Origin: Photobacterium malacitanum
GTDB lineage: Bacteria; Pseudomonadota; Gammaproteobacteria; Enterobacterales; Vibrionaceae
Assembly (NCBI RefSeq): GCF_900185615.1
Contig: NZ_FYAK01000002.1
Coordinates: 62,001 to 126,000, forward strand
Length of the DNA: 64,000 nt
Direction of reading: 5' to 3'
How positions within the stretch are numbered: the first letter of the stretch is position 1; each line of letters starts with the position of its first letter. The notes beneath the pieces are model-generated. The model had not been told where the DNA came from. It saw only the letters and a program-made list of their open reading frames with translations, and did not search any database. Shown here piece after piece: positions 34,856-43,307 of this stretch. A program made the translations under genes and the position numbers.

Positions 34856-35101
34856 ATGAACGATACTACATCACGCCCGACTTTACCTGATCACCTTTCT
34901 GGTAATCCTCGTAGCCCACATTACCTAGAAGCTGCTTTTGAATATGAGATCGGCATTATATTTAACGGCAAAGAGCGTTTTGATGTTGAGGAATACTGCA
35001 TCAGTGAAGGTTGGATCAAAGTGCCGTCTAAAGCATTAGATCGTCGCGGTAACCCGTTACTGATTACTTTAAAAGGCACAGTTGAAGCTTTTTATAAGTA
35101 A
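34856..35101 (+). CDS. DUF3297 family protein
   Basis: This 81-aa soluble protein closely matches the DUF3297 family: LPDHLSGNPRSPHYLEAAFE, then GIIFNGKERFDVEEYCISEGW and the closing LDRRGNPLLITLKGTVEAFY. It is conserved in many proteobacteria and has no known role. It has an ATG with AGG upstream. It follows the orphan toxin by 94 bp, but no antitoxin function is known for the family, so I do not assign one. A hairpin at 35197-35226 is a possible terminator. Confidence 0.82.
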   Translation: MNDTTSRPTLPDHLSGNPRSPHYLEAAFEYEIGIIFNGKERFDVEEYCISEGWIKVPSKALDRRGNPLLITLKGTVEAFYK

Positions 35102-35196
35102 AACGCGGCTTAGTTTTATCACTAAGCAAGGTTCTGCTGTTGCTTAGTTGATGTAGTAGTTAGATTTTCTCATTATAATACTGATTACTCGCATCA

Positions 35197-35226
35197 CATA
35201 AAGCCTAGCTTGTTCTAGGCTTTATG
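35197..35226. terminator. Strong hairpin downstream of the DUF3297 gene
   Basis: CATAAAGCCTAG and CTAGGCTTTATG form a perfect 12-bp stem with a 6-nt loop. There is no U-tract, so it may be an attenuating or stabilising structure. Confidence 0.45.
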
Positions 35227-35379
35227 CATTTAGTACCAGCGTTACTATGCTCCGTCTTCTATTTTTTAAATAAATTCTCAATATTATTATCAATTCTAAT
35301 TAAATTTAAATAATATAAATGAGCAAATAAATATAGCTTATTTATTAGGGTTATTTTTAAATTTAATAAAGGCTGAATA

Positions 35380-35856
35380 ATGAATATATATAATATACTT
35401 GATGAATTGTCGATTGATTATCAAAGATATGATCATCCTGCAGTATTTAACTGTGAGCAAGCGCATCTCTTAGATTTGAATATTGACGGTGTGGCAACTA
35501 AAAATCTTTTTATTAGGGATAGAAAAGGCAGTCGACACTTCTTAGTGGTTGTTATCGCTGATAAAAATGTAAATTTAAAGTCACTTAGCCAACAGCTTGG
35601 TGTTACAAGTTTACGTTTTGCTTCTCCACGTCGGTTAGATAAATATATTGGCACTATTCCTGGAGCGGTCTCTATTTTAGATATAATTAAAGATCACCAT
35701 CATGAGGTTGAGTTAGTTATTGATAAATCGATATTTAACTATTCATCATTACAATGTCATCCATTTACTAATACAGCAACGCTTGACATTAGTATTGCCG
35801 GAGTACAGCAATTATTAGCTCATTATCAACGGTCGTATATTGAAATAGATTTATAA
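35380..35856 (+). CDS. YbaK/ProX-domain aminoacyl-tRNA deacylase (PrdX/ProXp-ala-like)
   Basis: The 158-aa protein is a stand-alone editing domain that removes wrong amino acids (chiefly Ala) from tRNA-Pro. Diagnostic elements are YDHPAVFNCEQA at the N terminus, ATKNLFIRDRKGSRHFLVVV (substrate-pocket Lys and Arg), and PGAVSILDI. It matches the length of PrdX and free-standing ProX proteins. AAAGG precedes the ATG. It is adjacent to, but probably not in an operon with, the following gene. Confidence 0.8.
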   Translation: MNIYNILDELSIDYQRYDHPAVFNCEQAHLLDLNIDGVATKNLFIRDRKGSRHFLVVVIADKNVNLKSLSQQLGVTSLRFASPRRLDKYIGTIPGAVSILDIIKDHHHEVELVIDKSIFNYSSLQCHPFTNTATLDISIAGVQQLLAHYQRSYIEIDL

Positions 35857-35907
35857 TAATGGCTATTCTCTTCTAAACTATTAGTACATCAAATAAAGGA
35901 CGATTCG

Positions 35908-36378
35908 ATGAATATTTTTATTTTAGATGATGATATTGAGAAGTGCGCACAATACCACTGCGATCAGCACGTAGTTAAAATGATTTTAGAAAGTGTGCAA
36001 CTTTTATGTACGGCCCTCAATAAAAAAGGATTTACGACACCTTATAAATCAACCCACATTAATCACCCCTGCGTATTGTGGGTTGAGCAATCGTACGATA
36101 ATTTTTTGTGGCTAAAAGCATTAACGTTAGCATTAAATAAAGAGTATAAATATCGATACGATAAAGACAATGATCATAAATCAATTGCTGTTTTAAATGC
36201 TATTTCTACATTTTCATATGAGTCAATAGGGTTAACAACCTTTGCTCAAGCGATGCCGGATATTTATAAGGTAGAAGGTGATGCTATTGCAGCTTATCGA
36301 TATTTTTATCGAGGTGATAAATCAGCTTTTGCTAAATGGACTAAACGTGCACCACCGTCTTGGTTTGTGAACGGCTAG
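35908..36378 (+). CDS. Conserved phage-like protein of unknown function
   Basis: This 156-aa soluble protein begins MNIFILDDDIEKCAQYHCDQHVVKM and ends AFAKWTKRAPPSWFVNG. Both ends are familiar from small conserved proteins of phages and bacteria. I cannot name the function. His and Cys residues near the N terminus (C13, H17, C18, H21) could be a metal site. AAAGGA is a strong ribosome site. The stop is TAG, and 43 further sense codons in the same frame follow it (36379-36507). Confidence 0.65.
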   Translation: MNIFILDDDIEKCAQYHCDQHVVKMILESVQLLCTALNKKGFTTPYKSTHINHPCVLWVEQSYDNFLWLKALTLALNKEYKYRYDKDNDHKSIAVLNAISTFSYESIGLTTFAQAMPDIYKVEGDAIAAYRYFYRGDKSAFAKWTKRAPPSWFVNG

Positions 36379-36510
36379 GATATAATTTCAGTATTATCAC
36401 TCAATAATGATGTTCGAGAAAATGAAACTATTCAATCTGTACTAGTTAAAATCATTGATCATGCAGGCGCAAATAGTGTGCTTGAGACAGAAGGTGTTAC
36501 TATTTTTTAA
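36379..36510 (+). other. 43 in-frame codons after the TAG stop of the 35908-36378 gene
   Basis: The frame continues from the TAG as DIISVLSLNNDVRENE and later DHAGANSVLETEG, then ends at TAA (36508). Composition looks protein-like. It could be a remnant of another gene joined here, or a readthrough tail. It has no start of its own. Confidence 0.3.
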
Positions 36511-36740
36511 TGAATGTGACGCTAAAAATATTATCAGAATTTCTTCTAAGAATATAACTAATAGAACTGACATTATCTTAATCCAGATTAAAGATTTTTA
36601 GGTATATTAGCGTTATTATTCATTCCAGCTTAGCGCTTATAGTAAAAATGCACATAAAAAGAACAGTATTAAGGTGCTGTTCTTTTTGGCTTTTTTGGGT
36701 GCTGGAGAATAAGACTAAACGATATTTAAGAGGATTTGAT

Positions 36741-37853
36741 TTGAGCACTTTATTTACAGAAACCCGTATTGGTAACATGGCATTAAAAAACCGCTTTGTT
36801 CGTAGTGCAACATGGGAAAATATGGCAACAGAAGATGGCCATATGACCGACAAACTTTATGCTATTTATGAAGAACTTGCACAAGGAGAAGTGGGGCTGA
36901 TCGTAACGGGTTATGCAAATATTGTCGAAGAAGAAAAGCCCAATGCTGGCATGATGGGTATGTATAACGATTCTTTTATCGAAGAATATCAAAAACTCAC
37001 AGATCTTGTTCACCAATACGATGCCAAAATTGTAATGCAGCTTGCTTATGGTGGTACTAAAACAACCTATAACGTTGGTGAGCGAGTGATCTTTGCACCA
37101 AGTGCCGTCGCTGAAAAAGGTACTCAGACATTGGGTCAGGCAATGACTCAAGCTGATATTGATTATATTGTTGAAGCTTTTGCATTAGCGACCAAACGCG
37201 CTCAAGACTCTGGCTTTGACGGCGTTGAAATTCATGCGGCGCACACGTATTTAATTAATCAGTTTTTAAGCCCGTATTATAATCGACGTGATGATCAATA
37301 TGGCGGTAGCCTTGATAATCGTATGCGTTTCTTATTAGAAATTTACGCAAAAATTAGAACTTTAGTGGGTGATGATTTTCCAATTTTGGTGAAACTTACG
37401 GCCTCAGAGTTTTTTGAAGGCGGATTAACATTTGCTGAAACGCGCCTGATTTGTAAAAAATTAGAAGCTGTTGGTGTTGATGCGATCATCATTTCGGGTA
37501 ACGTTCATGGTAAAGCAGATACTATGGTTGGCGAATCTTATGATGGCTATACCATTGAGCCTGAAGGTTACTTCCACCAATATGGTGATGTGATCAGCCA
37601 AGATGTTAATGTCCCTGTTATTACTGTTGGTGGCTTAAGTGAGTTTGATGCTATTGAAGCCATGGCAAATAATACTGGGATTGAATTTTTTGCATTATCA
37701 CGTCCATTACTGTCAGAGCCAAAGCTAATTAAACGTTGGCTTGAGGGCTATAAAGCAAATGTTGAATGTGAACGATGCTCAAAGTGTCGTACCCGTCGTG
37801 GTAATTTCTGTGTAGTAAATAAAACTCGTAAAGCAGAATTAGCTCGCTTGTAA
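36741..37853 (+). CDS. NADH:flavin oxidoreductase, Old Yellow Enzyme family
   Basis: The 370-aa FMN-binding TIM barrel matches the OYE/YqjM-like or 2,4-dienoyl-CoA-reductase-like group: IGNMALKNRFVRSATWENMA at the start, then GFDGVEIHAAHTYLINQFLSP and the phosphate-binding PVITVGG. The C terminus ends CERCSKCRTRRGNFC, a Cys cluster seen in a subset that may bind iron-sulfur or zinc. The TTG at 36741, with AAGAGG 7 nt upstream, matches the family start; the longer ORF start at 36648 is rejected. It likely reduces activated double bonds of small organics using NAD(P)H. Confidence 0.83.
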   Translation: MSTLFTETRIGNMALKNRFVRSATWENMATEDGHMTDKLYAIYEELAQGEVGLIVTGYANIVEEEKPNAGMMGMYNDSFIEEYQKLTDLVHQYDAKIVMQLAYGGTKTTYNVGERVIFAPSAVAEKGTQTLGQAMTQADIDYIVEAFALATKRAQDSGFDGVEIHAAHTYLINQFLSPYYNRRDDQYGGSLDNRMRFLLEIYAKIRTLVGDDFPILVKLTASEFFEGGLTFAETRLICKKLEAVGVDAIIISGNVHGKADTMVGESYDGYTIEPEGYFHQYGDVISQDVNVPVITVGGLSEFDAIEAMANNTGIEFFALSRPLLSEPKLIKRWLEGYKANVECERCSKCRTRRGNFCVVNKTRKAELARL

Positions 37854-37882
37854 GTGTATTTATAATTGTTTTTCTTCTAAAG

Positions 37883-37912
37883 AGAGTTAGCCATTGTGCT
37901 AGCTCTTTTTTT
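37883..37912 (+). terminator. Terminator after the OYE-like gene
   Basis: AGAGTTAGC pairs, with one wobble, with GCTAGCTCT across a 6-nt loop, followed by seven T. Confidence 0.7.
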
Positions 37913-38054
37913 GTCTTTATTTTTGTGTTCGTGTTTTCTTTGCATCATGTTTAGTATTAATTTATAGTATATCATACTGTTTGCGGGCGAAATCTAGATA
38001 ATCGTGCAGTAATAAACAATATAGTTATTACTAAATGGATGAGAGGATGAAAAC

Positions 38055-38729
38055 ATGCAACAAAAGATCTGGTTATTAATGCTTATGATTATAACGGCAA
38101 CGGGTTGTGCCAGTAATCATCAAATATTAAAGCCAAAAACATTTGAAACCTTTGAAGATTTTCGTCCCGGTCCTGAAGATGGCGTTGATTTAGTATGGGC
38201 GAAACGCGGTATATTTAACCAGCGCTCATTACAACGTCAATTATCTCAATACGATTATATTATTTACGATCAAGTTCATATTGTGCTTGATAAGCAAAAG
38301 AGCGACCATTTATCTGATGATGAAATTATCGAGATAAAAAAGTATTTTATTAATCAATTAAAATCATTAAATACCACGTTAAGAGTGGTTGAACAGTCAC
38401 AGCTTAAAACATTACGGGTCACCGTTGCGATTACTAATGTTCAAACCCCGAACCCTATATTAGCTATCACAAGTAGCGTGTTACCCGTAGGGTTAGGTAT
38501 ATCGACAATCTCCAAAGTATTAACAGGCGAGCATACCAATGTTGGTTCTGCATCGATGGAAATATTGATCAGTGATGCGATAACAGGAGAGCCAATCATT
38601 GCTGCTATTGATCGTAGAGCGGGTAATAAAGATCTCGGTACGATGATTGATTCATCAGATGATATTAAAGATGCGATTAATTGGTGGGTGAAGCGATTAT
38701 CGCTGACATTAGCGCAATATAAAGCATAA
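38055..38729 (+). CDS. DUF3313 lipoprotein
   Basis: This 224-aa lipoprotein has a lipobox at ATGC (Cys18). The following DUF3313-like features are GVDLVWAKRGIF, a YDYIIYDQVHI strand, and the late INWWVKRL helix. These proteins are outer-membrane-anchored and uncharacterised, often near envelope stress genes. GAGAGGA precedes the ATG. It is a single gene with no partner here. Confidence 0.78.
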   Translation: MQQKIWLLMLMIITATGCASNHQILKPKTFETFEDFRPGPEDGVDLVWAKRGIFNQRSLQRQLSQYDYIIYDQVHIVLDKQKSDHLSDDEIIEIKKYFINQLKSLNTTLRVVEQSQLKTLRVTVAITNVQTPNPILAITSSVLPVGLGISTISKVLTGEHTNVGSASMEILISDAITGEPIIAAIDRRAGNKDLGTMIDSSDDIKDAINWWVKRLSLTLAQYKA

Positions 38730-38846
38730 ATTAGCGTTTAATCATAACGAATGTCAAATATTTAATGTTTACATGCAGTTAACCTTACTCTAATTATAAG
38801 AGAGTAAGGTTAGTTTTTGAGTGTTTAAACGATGGTTCGATAACCA

Positions 38847-39608
38847 TTAGTGATTTGTTTTACCAGGTAGGCTTAAATCACCAGAAGCAACATCAAATAC
38901 ATTTTTCACACATAATAGTGGTGAATGTGCACTTGCATTGATTCTTAACCCTGCGGTAACACCATCAAAGTTGGCCATTTTAAGCGCCTCTATATTATCA
39001 AACCTTACTTTTACATTTAAATCATGATCACGAAATTGAGGCTGGTAGTTAGGGCTATCAATTAATAGCGGTAATCCAGGCCAAGTTTTTGGTAACCTAG
39101 GTTTTTCATCTTGTGGAATATCAACCACGCCAAGGGCATCGGGACCACATTTTTTATTGGGTGCTAAGACAACCCAGTGGCTATGCCATACATTACCATC
39201 ATTGGTTTTGTCACCATCACCATTTTCATCATACAGTGGGGTATCATCAAAATCGGGATGAGAGGTGACCGCTAATGCTAAAATACCAGCATCTTTTTCA
39301 AAACCGACCGCATGGCTATTTAATGTTAATGGCCACACATAAGAAAAAACATCACTGCCCGCTAATTTTCCAATAGGGGTAGGTGTAATCTCTCCTGCTT
39401 TACCTGAAACCGCAATATGAAAAGTGGCAACATTTCCTTTGGTAGTGATTTTAGTATGAATAATATCAAACGGGGCTAGTTTGGCATCATTAGCGTTTGC
39501 TTGGATCCCACCGCTGTGTGATGTGTGGGCTGAAACGGAACCTGTGAATGTGACAATTGCTGTAACCATAGTCGCTAATATCGTTTTTCGCATGGTTGAA
39601 ATGTTCAT
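38847..39608 (-). CDS. Exported Asp/Gly-rich protein, divergent from MarR; unknown
   Basis: This 253-aa protein has a signal peptide (about 1-28, ending SVSA) and an immediate His-rich mature start (HTSHSGG). A loop reading DENGDGDKTNDGN resembles a calcium-binding loop, followed by WHSHW. I do not recognise the family. The start at 39608 is set by GGAGG 5 nt upstream; a longer frame to 39749 would run into the MarR gene. Divergence from the MarR gene and shared operator-like repeats make it that regulator's likely target. Confidence 0.7.
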   Translation of the reverse strand: MNISTMRKTILATMVTAIVTFTGSVSAHTSHSGGIQANANDAKLAPFDIIHTKITTKGNVATFHIAVSGKAGEITPTPIGKLAGSDVFSYVWPLTLNSHAVGFEKDAGILALAVTSHPDFDDTPLYDENGDGDKTNDGNVWHSHWVVLAPNKKCGPDALGVVDIPQDEKPRLPKTWPGLPLLIDSPNYQPQFRDHDLNVKVRFDNIEALKMANFDGVTAGLRINASAHSPLLCVKNVFDVASGDLSLPGKTNH

Positions 39609-39654
39609 AACATCCTCCGTTGAGTGAACTGAGTATAGTACACAAGTTGGTGTT

Positions 39655-39667
39655 GACTCGATACTAT
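39655..39667. promoter_or_regulatory. Operator-like repeat 1 in the MarR intergenic region
   Basis: GACTCGATACTAT at 39655-39667 recurs as GAGTCGATACTAT at 39710-39722. It lies in the likely promoter zone of the divergent exported-protein gene. Confidence 0.45.
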
Positions 39668-39693
39668 ATTTATATAAGAGCATAAAAATGTAG

Positions 39694-39722
39694 TTGTCAA
39701 CTTTGTTTTGAGTCGATACTAT
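39694..39722 (+). promoter_or_regulatory. Promoter of the MarR gene with overlapping operator-like repeat 2
   Basis: A -35 element TTGTCA (39694-39699) and a -10 element TACTAT (39717-39722) are spaced 17 bp. The -10 ends 6 nt before the MarR ATG, so the transcript would start at or next to the first codon and be leaderless. AGTTG-T-CAACT (39692-39702) and GAGTCGATACTAT overlap the promoter and are autoregulation candidates. Confidence 0.6.
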
Positions 39723-39728
39723 TAACGA

Positions 39729-40343
39729 ATGAACATAATTATTATTCAACAGTTACTTGATCGCATTAGTAACTTAATCAGAGCAGAAATGCGTACAGAA
39801 CTTATTGGGCATGGATTACAACCTGTTCAATTTGATGCTTTGTATTATTTATCTATTTGTAATCGTTTTTCAAATACACCTAAAGCGGTGACAGAGTTTT
39901 TAGGTTTAACAAAAGGAACGGTGTCGCAAACTATTAAGGTGTTAGAAACAAAAGGGTATGTAGAGAAGCTTGCGGATAGTAATGATAAGCGTATTACGCA
40001 TTTAATTATGACTGAAAAAGGACGAGACTTATTAGCTGCTTATTTTCCATCGGCAACATTGTTAGGTGCTTGTTCTGATAGTGAGGAGGGAAGTACAGCG
40101 TTTGACGCTGCATTATTACAACAGCAATTAACGTTATTGTTAGCATCAATCCAAAAACAACACCGCTACCGTTCTTTTGGCGTATGTAAGTGTTGTAAGT
40201 ATCATCAGCATGTTAATGATGGTTATGTTTGTGGTTTAACCCAATTGCCATTAACAGCTGATGATATAACGTTGATTTGTGTTGAGCATCAACCACTAAC
40301 AAAACAAAACAAAAATAAGAGAGGTGATCCCTCTCTTATTTAG
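39729..40343 (+). CDS. MarR-family regulator with Cys/His-rich C-terminal tail
   Basis: This 204-aa regulator has the winged helix of MarR: TPKAVTEFLGLTKGTVSQTIKVLETKGYV, then a wing in KRITHLIMTEKG. After the DNA-binding domain the C terminus is unusual: YRSFGVCKCCKYHQHVNDGYVCGL, then ICVEH. That gives five Cys and four His in about 50 residues, plausibly a metal or redox site. No Shine-Dalgarno is visible before the ATG. The terminator hairpin of the convergent roxA gene overlaps its last codons. Confidence 0.82.
   Translation: MNIIIIQQLLDRISNLIRAEMRTELIGHGLQPVQFDALYYLSICNRFSNTPKAVTEFLGLTKGTVSQTIKVLETKGYVEKLADSNDKRITHLIMTEKGRDLLAAYFPSATLLGACSDSEEGSTAFDAALLQQQLTLLLASIQKQHRYRSFGVCKCCKYHQHVNDGYVCGLTQLPLTADDITLICVEHQPLTKQNKNKRGDPSLI
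40313..40341 (-). terminator. Terminator of roxA overlapping the MarR 3' end
   Basis: AATAAGAGAGG and CCTCTCTTATT form a strong stem. On the minus strand it is followed by TTTTTG. It reaches to the MarR stop at 40341-40343. Confidence 0.8.
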
Positions 40344-40348
40344 AGGGT

Positions 40349-41482
40349 TTACTCGACAGGGTACCAATAACCAAGGTTGATCAGTTGTGTAAGCATCGCT
40401 AGAAAGGCTGGATGATCAAGTTGTTCACCCAATTGAGCGTAAGTGATTTGCTCTTCGTCACACAGTAATTTAGCGGCATCAGCGCATTCTGGCGGTAGTT
40501 GATATTGCTCGCCATTGATATAAACAAGGTGCGCTTGATCTGGGTGATAAAACGCCCGTAAGCCACCAATACGTTTAAATGCTTCACCATCTTCTAGAAA
40601 CTGATAAGTTTCGCTATGTTGCCATGGTGGCTCTGAAGGCAATATATCGAGTTCATGGCGATTTTGAGTTAAATGTTCACCCAACCATTGTTTTAATAAC
40701 TGCGGATGATCAAGCAAGCTACGCATCATATTTTCAAGATCTTTGGCTTCTTCTGCCAAGATAGCGCCGTTATTCGCACGAGCGGGAAGTTTCGGATTAT
40801 GGTAGTGAACATCACCAATGTCATTTGCAATCACGAAATCGGCAAAGCTGCTTAATAATTCTTGTTTTTTAGGTGATCGAAAACCAACCGAGAAGCTCAT
40901 TGAGGTTTCAATTGCGTAGCCATCATGAGGGAAGCCAGGTGGAATATATAAAATATCACCAGGTTCTAAAATATCGTCAATAATTGGTTCAAAACCTTTA
41001 ATTTGACGTAAAGCAGGATGACGACATTCTTCTTCGTAATCATCTTTTTTAGGACCAACCCGCCAATGGCGTTTGCCAGAACCTTGAGTAATAAACACAT
41101 CGTATTGATCAATATGTGGCCCAACACCGCCGCCAGGGGTCGAGTAACTGATCATTAAGTCATCAAGTAGCCACCCCGGTAATTGACGAAATGGAGTAAT
41201 TAATTGTGCAGCACCTTCATGCCAATGGTTAGCAGCTTGAACAATGAATGACCAATTATCTTCAGGCGTATCATCAAATGCCAGTGGGCCATGGCGAACA
41301 TCCCAAACATCGGCTAATTTAGCGATATAGCGCGAATCAATCTCTTCTTCCATTGCCAATCCGGCTAATTCATCAGGCGTAATGGGATCGACAAAGTTTT
41401 TAAAACCACCTTTGATGATGGTCGGTTTCTTTTGCCAAAACTCGGCAAGAAATTCTTCAAATGAAAACGTCAGTTGGTACAT
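40349..41482 (-). CDS. roxA: RoxA, ribosomal protein uL16 (L16) arginine hydroxylase
   Basis: This 377-aa Fe(II)/2-oxoglutarate oxygenase of the JmjC/cupin type hydroxylates an Arg of ribosomal protein uL16 in E. coli (YcfD). The iron-binding triad is visible: H123 and D125 (GPHIDQYD) and H186 (PGFPHDGYA). They fall at almost the same positions as recalled E. coli H125, D127, H187. A C-terminal winged-helix-like part (YQLPPECADAAKLL) follows. It is a single gene with its own terminator. Confidence 0.9.
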   Translation of the reverse strand: MYQLTFSFEEFLAEFWQKKPTIIKGGFKNFVDPITPDELAGLAMEEEIDSRYIAKLADVWDVRHGPLAFDDTPEDNWSFIVQAANHWHEGAAQLITPFRQLPGWLLDDLMISYSTPGGGVGPHIDQYDVFITQGSGKRHWRVGPKKDDYEEECRHPALRQIKGFEPIIDDILEPGDILYIPPGFPHDGYAIETSMSFSVGFRSPKKQELLSSFADFVIANDIGDVHYHNPKLPARANNGAILAEEAKDLENMMRSLLDHPQLLKQWLGEHLTQNRHELDILPSEPPWQHSETYQFLEDGEAFKRIGGLRAFYHPDQAHLVYINGEQYQLPPECADAAKLLCDEEQITYAQLGEQLDHPAFLAMLTQLINLGYWYPVE

Positions 41483-41589
41483 AACACGCTATTTATTGTT
41501 GAGCTGGATGGCGATTATAACGTAAACCGTTCCCAGAGATATCTTTAGTTTGCGTTTACTGGTATTCGCCACTAAAAACAAAAACTCAT

Positions 41590-41621
41590 AAAAAAACGCT
41601 AACATTTGGGTTAGCGCTTTT
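41590..41621 (-). terminator. Terminator of the C69 dipeptidase gene
   Basis: AGCGCTAAC-type arms form a 9-bp stem (CGCTAAC with GTTAGCG), and on the minus strand a run of seven T follows. Confidence 0.75.
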
Positions 41622-41652
41622 AATTCAATATTAGAGTTATTGTTGGCTGGGC

Positions 41653-43116
41653 TTACGCCCCTGCGAAATGCGATGCCATATCAGCTTTTTGAGTTAACGT
41701 AGTATATATTTCGTTAGTGACTTTAAGCGCATTATCTGTTGCTGTTTTCTCAAAAGCATTAATTAAATTAGTTGCTTGCTGTGGGTGTTGTTTATAAATA
41801 GCTAAGTATTTTTGTTCCATTTTTTTCTGAGCAATAGCAGTGTCAGCTTCGTATTTGTCATAGGCCGCTCGAATAATCGGTGCATTTTGTTTCCAGTTTG
41901 CCATGCCTAATGTTTGTAGTTTGCGCATGTCCCAGAAAATCGAACCGTTACTTGCGACATCAGTACCAATATCATAACCATAAGGGATCTTGGTTGTGCC
42001 TTGGTAGAACGGTATATAAACCCCAAGTGCTGTCATACCAAAGTTGATGTACTCTGTCTCACCAATTGCGATTGGTAGGTTCGGACGGACTTCAATGATG
42101 TGTGACTCAGCACAACGGAACACAGAAATAGGGCGGTAATGACCAAGGGGATCAGCGTTAGCATAGGGATCCATTGCTGTGCCTTGATAATGGTTACGCA
42201 TAATATCTTCAACTTTTTGCAGTGAGATTTTATGGGTTGGTGTTAAAAATACCGGATAGTTTTGTTGGTCACGATCAACTTGCGTTTTTAAGCCAGGGTT
42301 AAGAATATGCTGTGCAATCCATACGCGAGGGTAGTTATAAGTGATATTTTCTTTGCCACCGGTTGTGCCATACGCTTCATGGAAATCAAACGGTTGATTT
42401 GCTTTTGCTATATATAGACCATGCTGTTCTGCAAACGAAACCAAATTAGGCGAGGCAAGATAATCAGCATTATGTGGTAAATATTCTTTTAAACGCGCCT
42501 GATTGCCAGAGATGAAATAAGCATCATTAGGAATTTTACGTGCCATCCATTGATGACCGCTGCCTGTTTCTAAGTACCAAATCCCCGTTTTATCAATAAA
42601 GCCAACCCCAAAGCCTTGAGATGCACCACGCTCTTCAATGATTTTACCTAGTAATTCAACACCTTCTTTAGCGCTGTGAATACGAGGTAAAATCACATTT
42701 TCAATTGAGTCTTCATTAATGCCATTTGGAGTATAAGGATCAGCGGCAAGTGCTGCTTTGCGATTAGTAAGGCTTTCAGTTGAGGTGATACCAACACCTG
42801 CTGAGTTTAAACCCACTTCACCCATGGTTTGATCATGAGTATCCCAATCTTGCATTGAGGTATAAGACAATGACACTTTAGGATATGGGTAAGTAAAACC
42901 GTCAGTGTTAGAATGAAACTCACCTTTTTCATTAACGGTACGTGGATGGAGTACAAAATGTTTTGCCCATACGGCTTTATAATCTTCATTACGTGCCATG
43001 TAATAAGCACCGTTAGTTGATGCTTGGTTACCAACAAGGAGTGTTGTACATGCGTTTGCAGCTTGAGTACCAACTAAGCTTGCAATAGCACAAGCCAATA
43101 TAGGAAGTGTTTTCAT
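41653..43116 (-). CDS. Peptidase C69 family dipeptidase (PepD-like), exported
   Basis: This 487-aa Ntn-hydrolase has a signal peptide (about 1-22). The next residue is C23 of ACTTLLVG, which becomes the N-terminal nucleophile after processing, as in C69/U34 dipeptidases. MARNEDY, VGLNSAGVGIT, and ERGASQGFGVGFID are typical family segments. The enzyme likely cleaves dipeptides in the periplasm or outside. It has its own terminator and is monocistronic. Confidence 0.85.
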   Translation of the reverse strand: MKTLPILACAIASLVGTQAANACTTLLVGNQASTNGAYYMARNEDYKAVWAKHFVLHPRTVNEKGEFHSNTDGFTYPYPKVSLSYTSMQDWDTHDQTMGEVGLNSAGVGITSTESLTNRKAALAADPYTPNGINEDSIENVILPRIHSAKEGVELLGKIIEERGASQGFGVGFIDKTGIWYLETGSGHQWMARKIPNDAYFISGNQARLKEYLPHNADYLASPNLVSFAEQHGLYIAKANQPFDFHEAYGTTGGKENITYNYPRVWIAQHILNPGLKTQVDRDQQNYPVFLTPTHKISLQKVEDIMRNHYQGTAMDPYANADPLGHYRPISVFRCAESHIIEVRPNLPIAIGETEYINFGMTALGVYIPFYQGTTKIPYGYDIGTDVASNGSIFWDMRKLQTLGMANWKQNAPIIRAAYDKYEADTAIAQKKMEQKYLAIYKQHPQQATNLINAFEKTATDNALKVTNEIYTTLTQKADMASHFAGA

Positions 43117-43307
43117 AATAATTAATCAAGTTTATAAAATTAGAATTTATTTTAGGCTTGTTGACCAAAATGAACAGATCGGCAATGGAAATCTCATATT
43201 GTTAATTTTCAGTTCATTTTTCAGCCATAATTGGCGTAATAATAACCACTCTGTTTGACTCAACTAAACAAGATAACGCTTGCTAGGTTGATGTTTTTTT
43301 TCATAAA

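Noticed and set aside
34300-36640. Possible prophage remnant suggested by the toxin and phage-like gene
   Set aside because: No integrase, structural or lysis genes, and no attachment-site repeats were seen; only scattered single genes.
36648-36740. Longer N terminus for the OYE-like gene
   Set aside because: The extra 31 residues are low-complexity and do not match the family; TTG 36741 has a good ribosome site.
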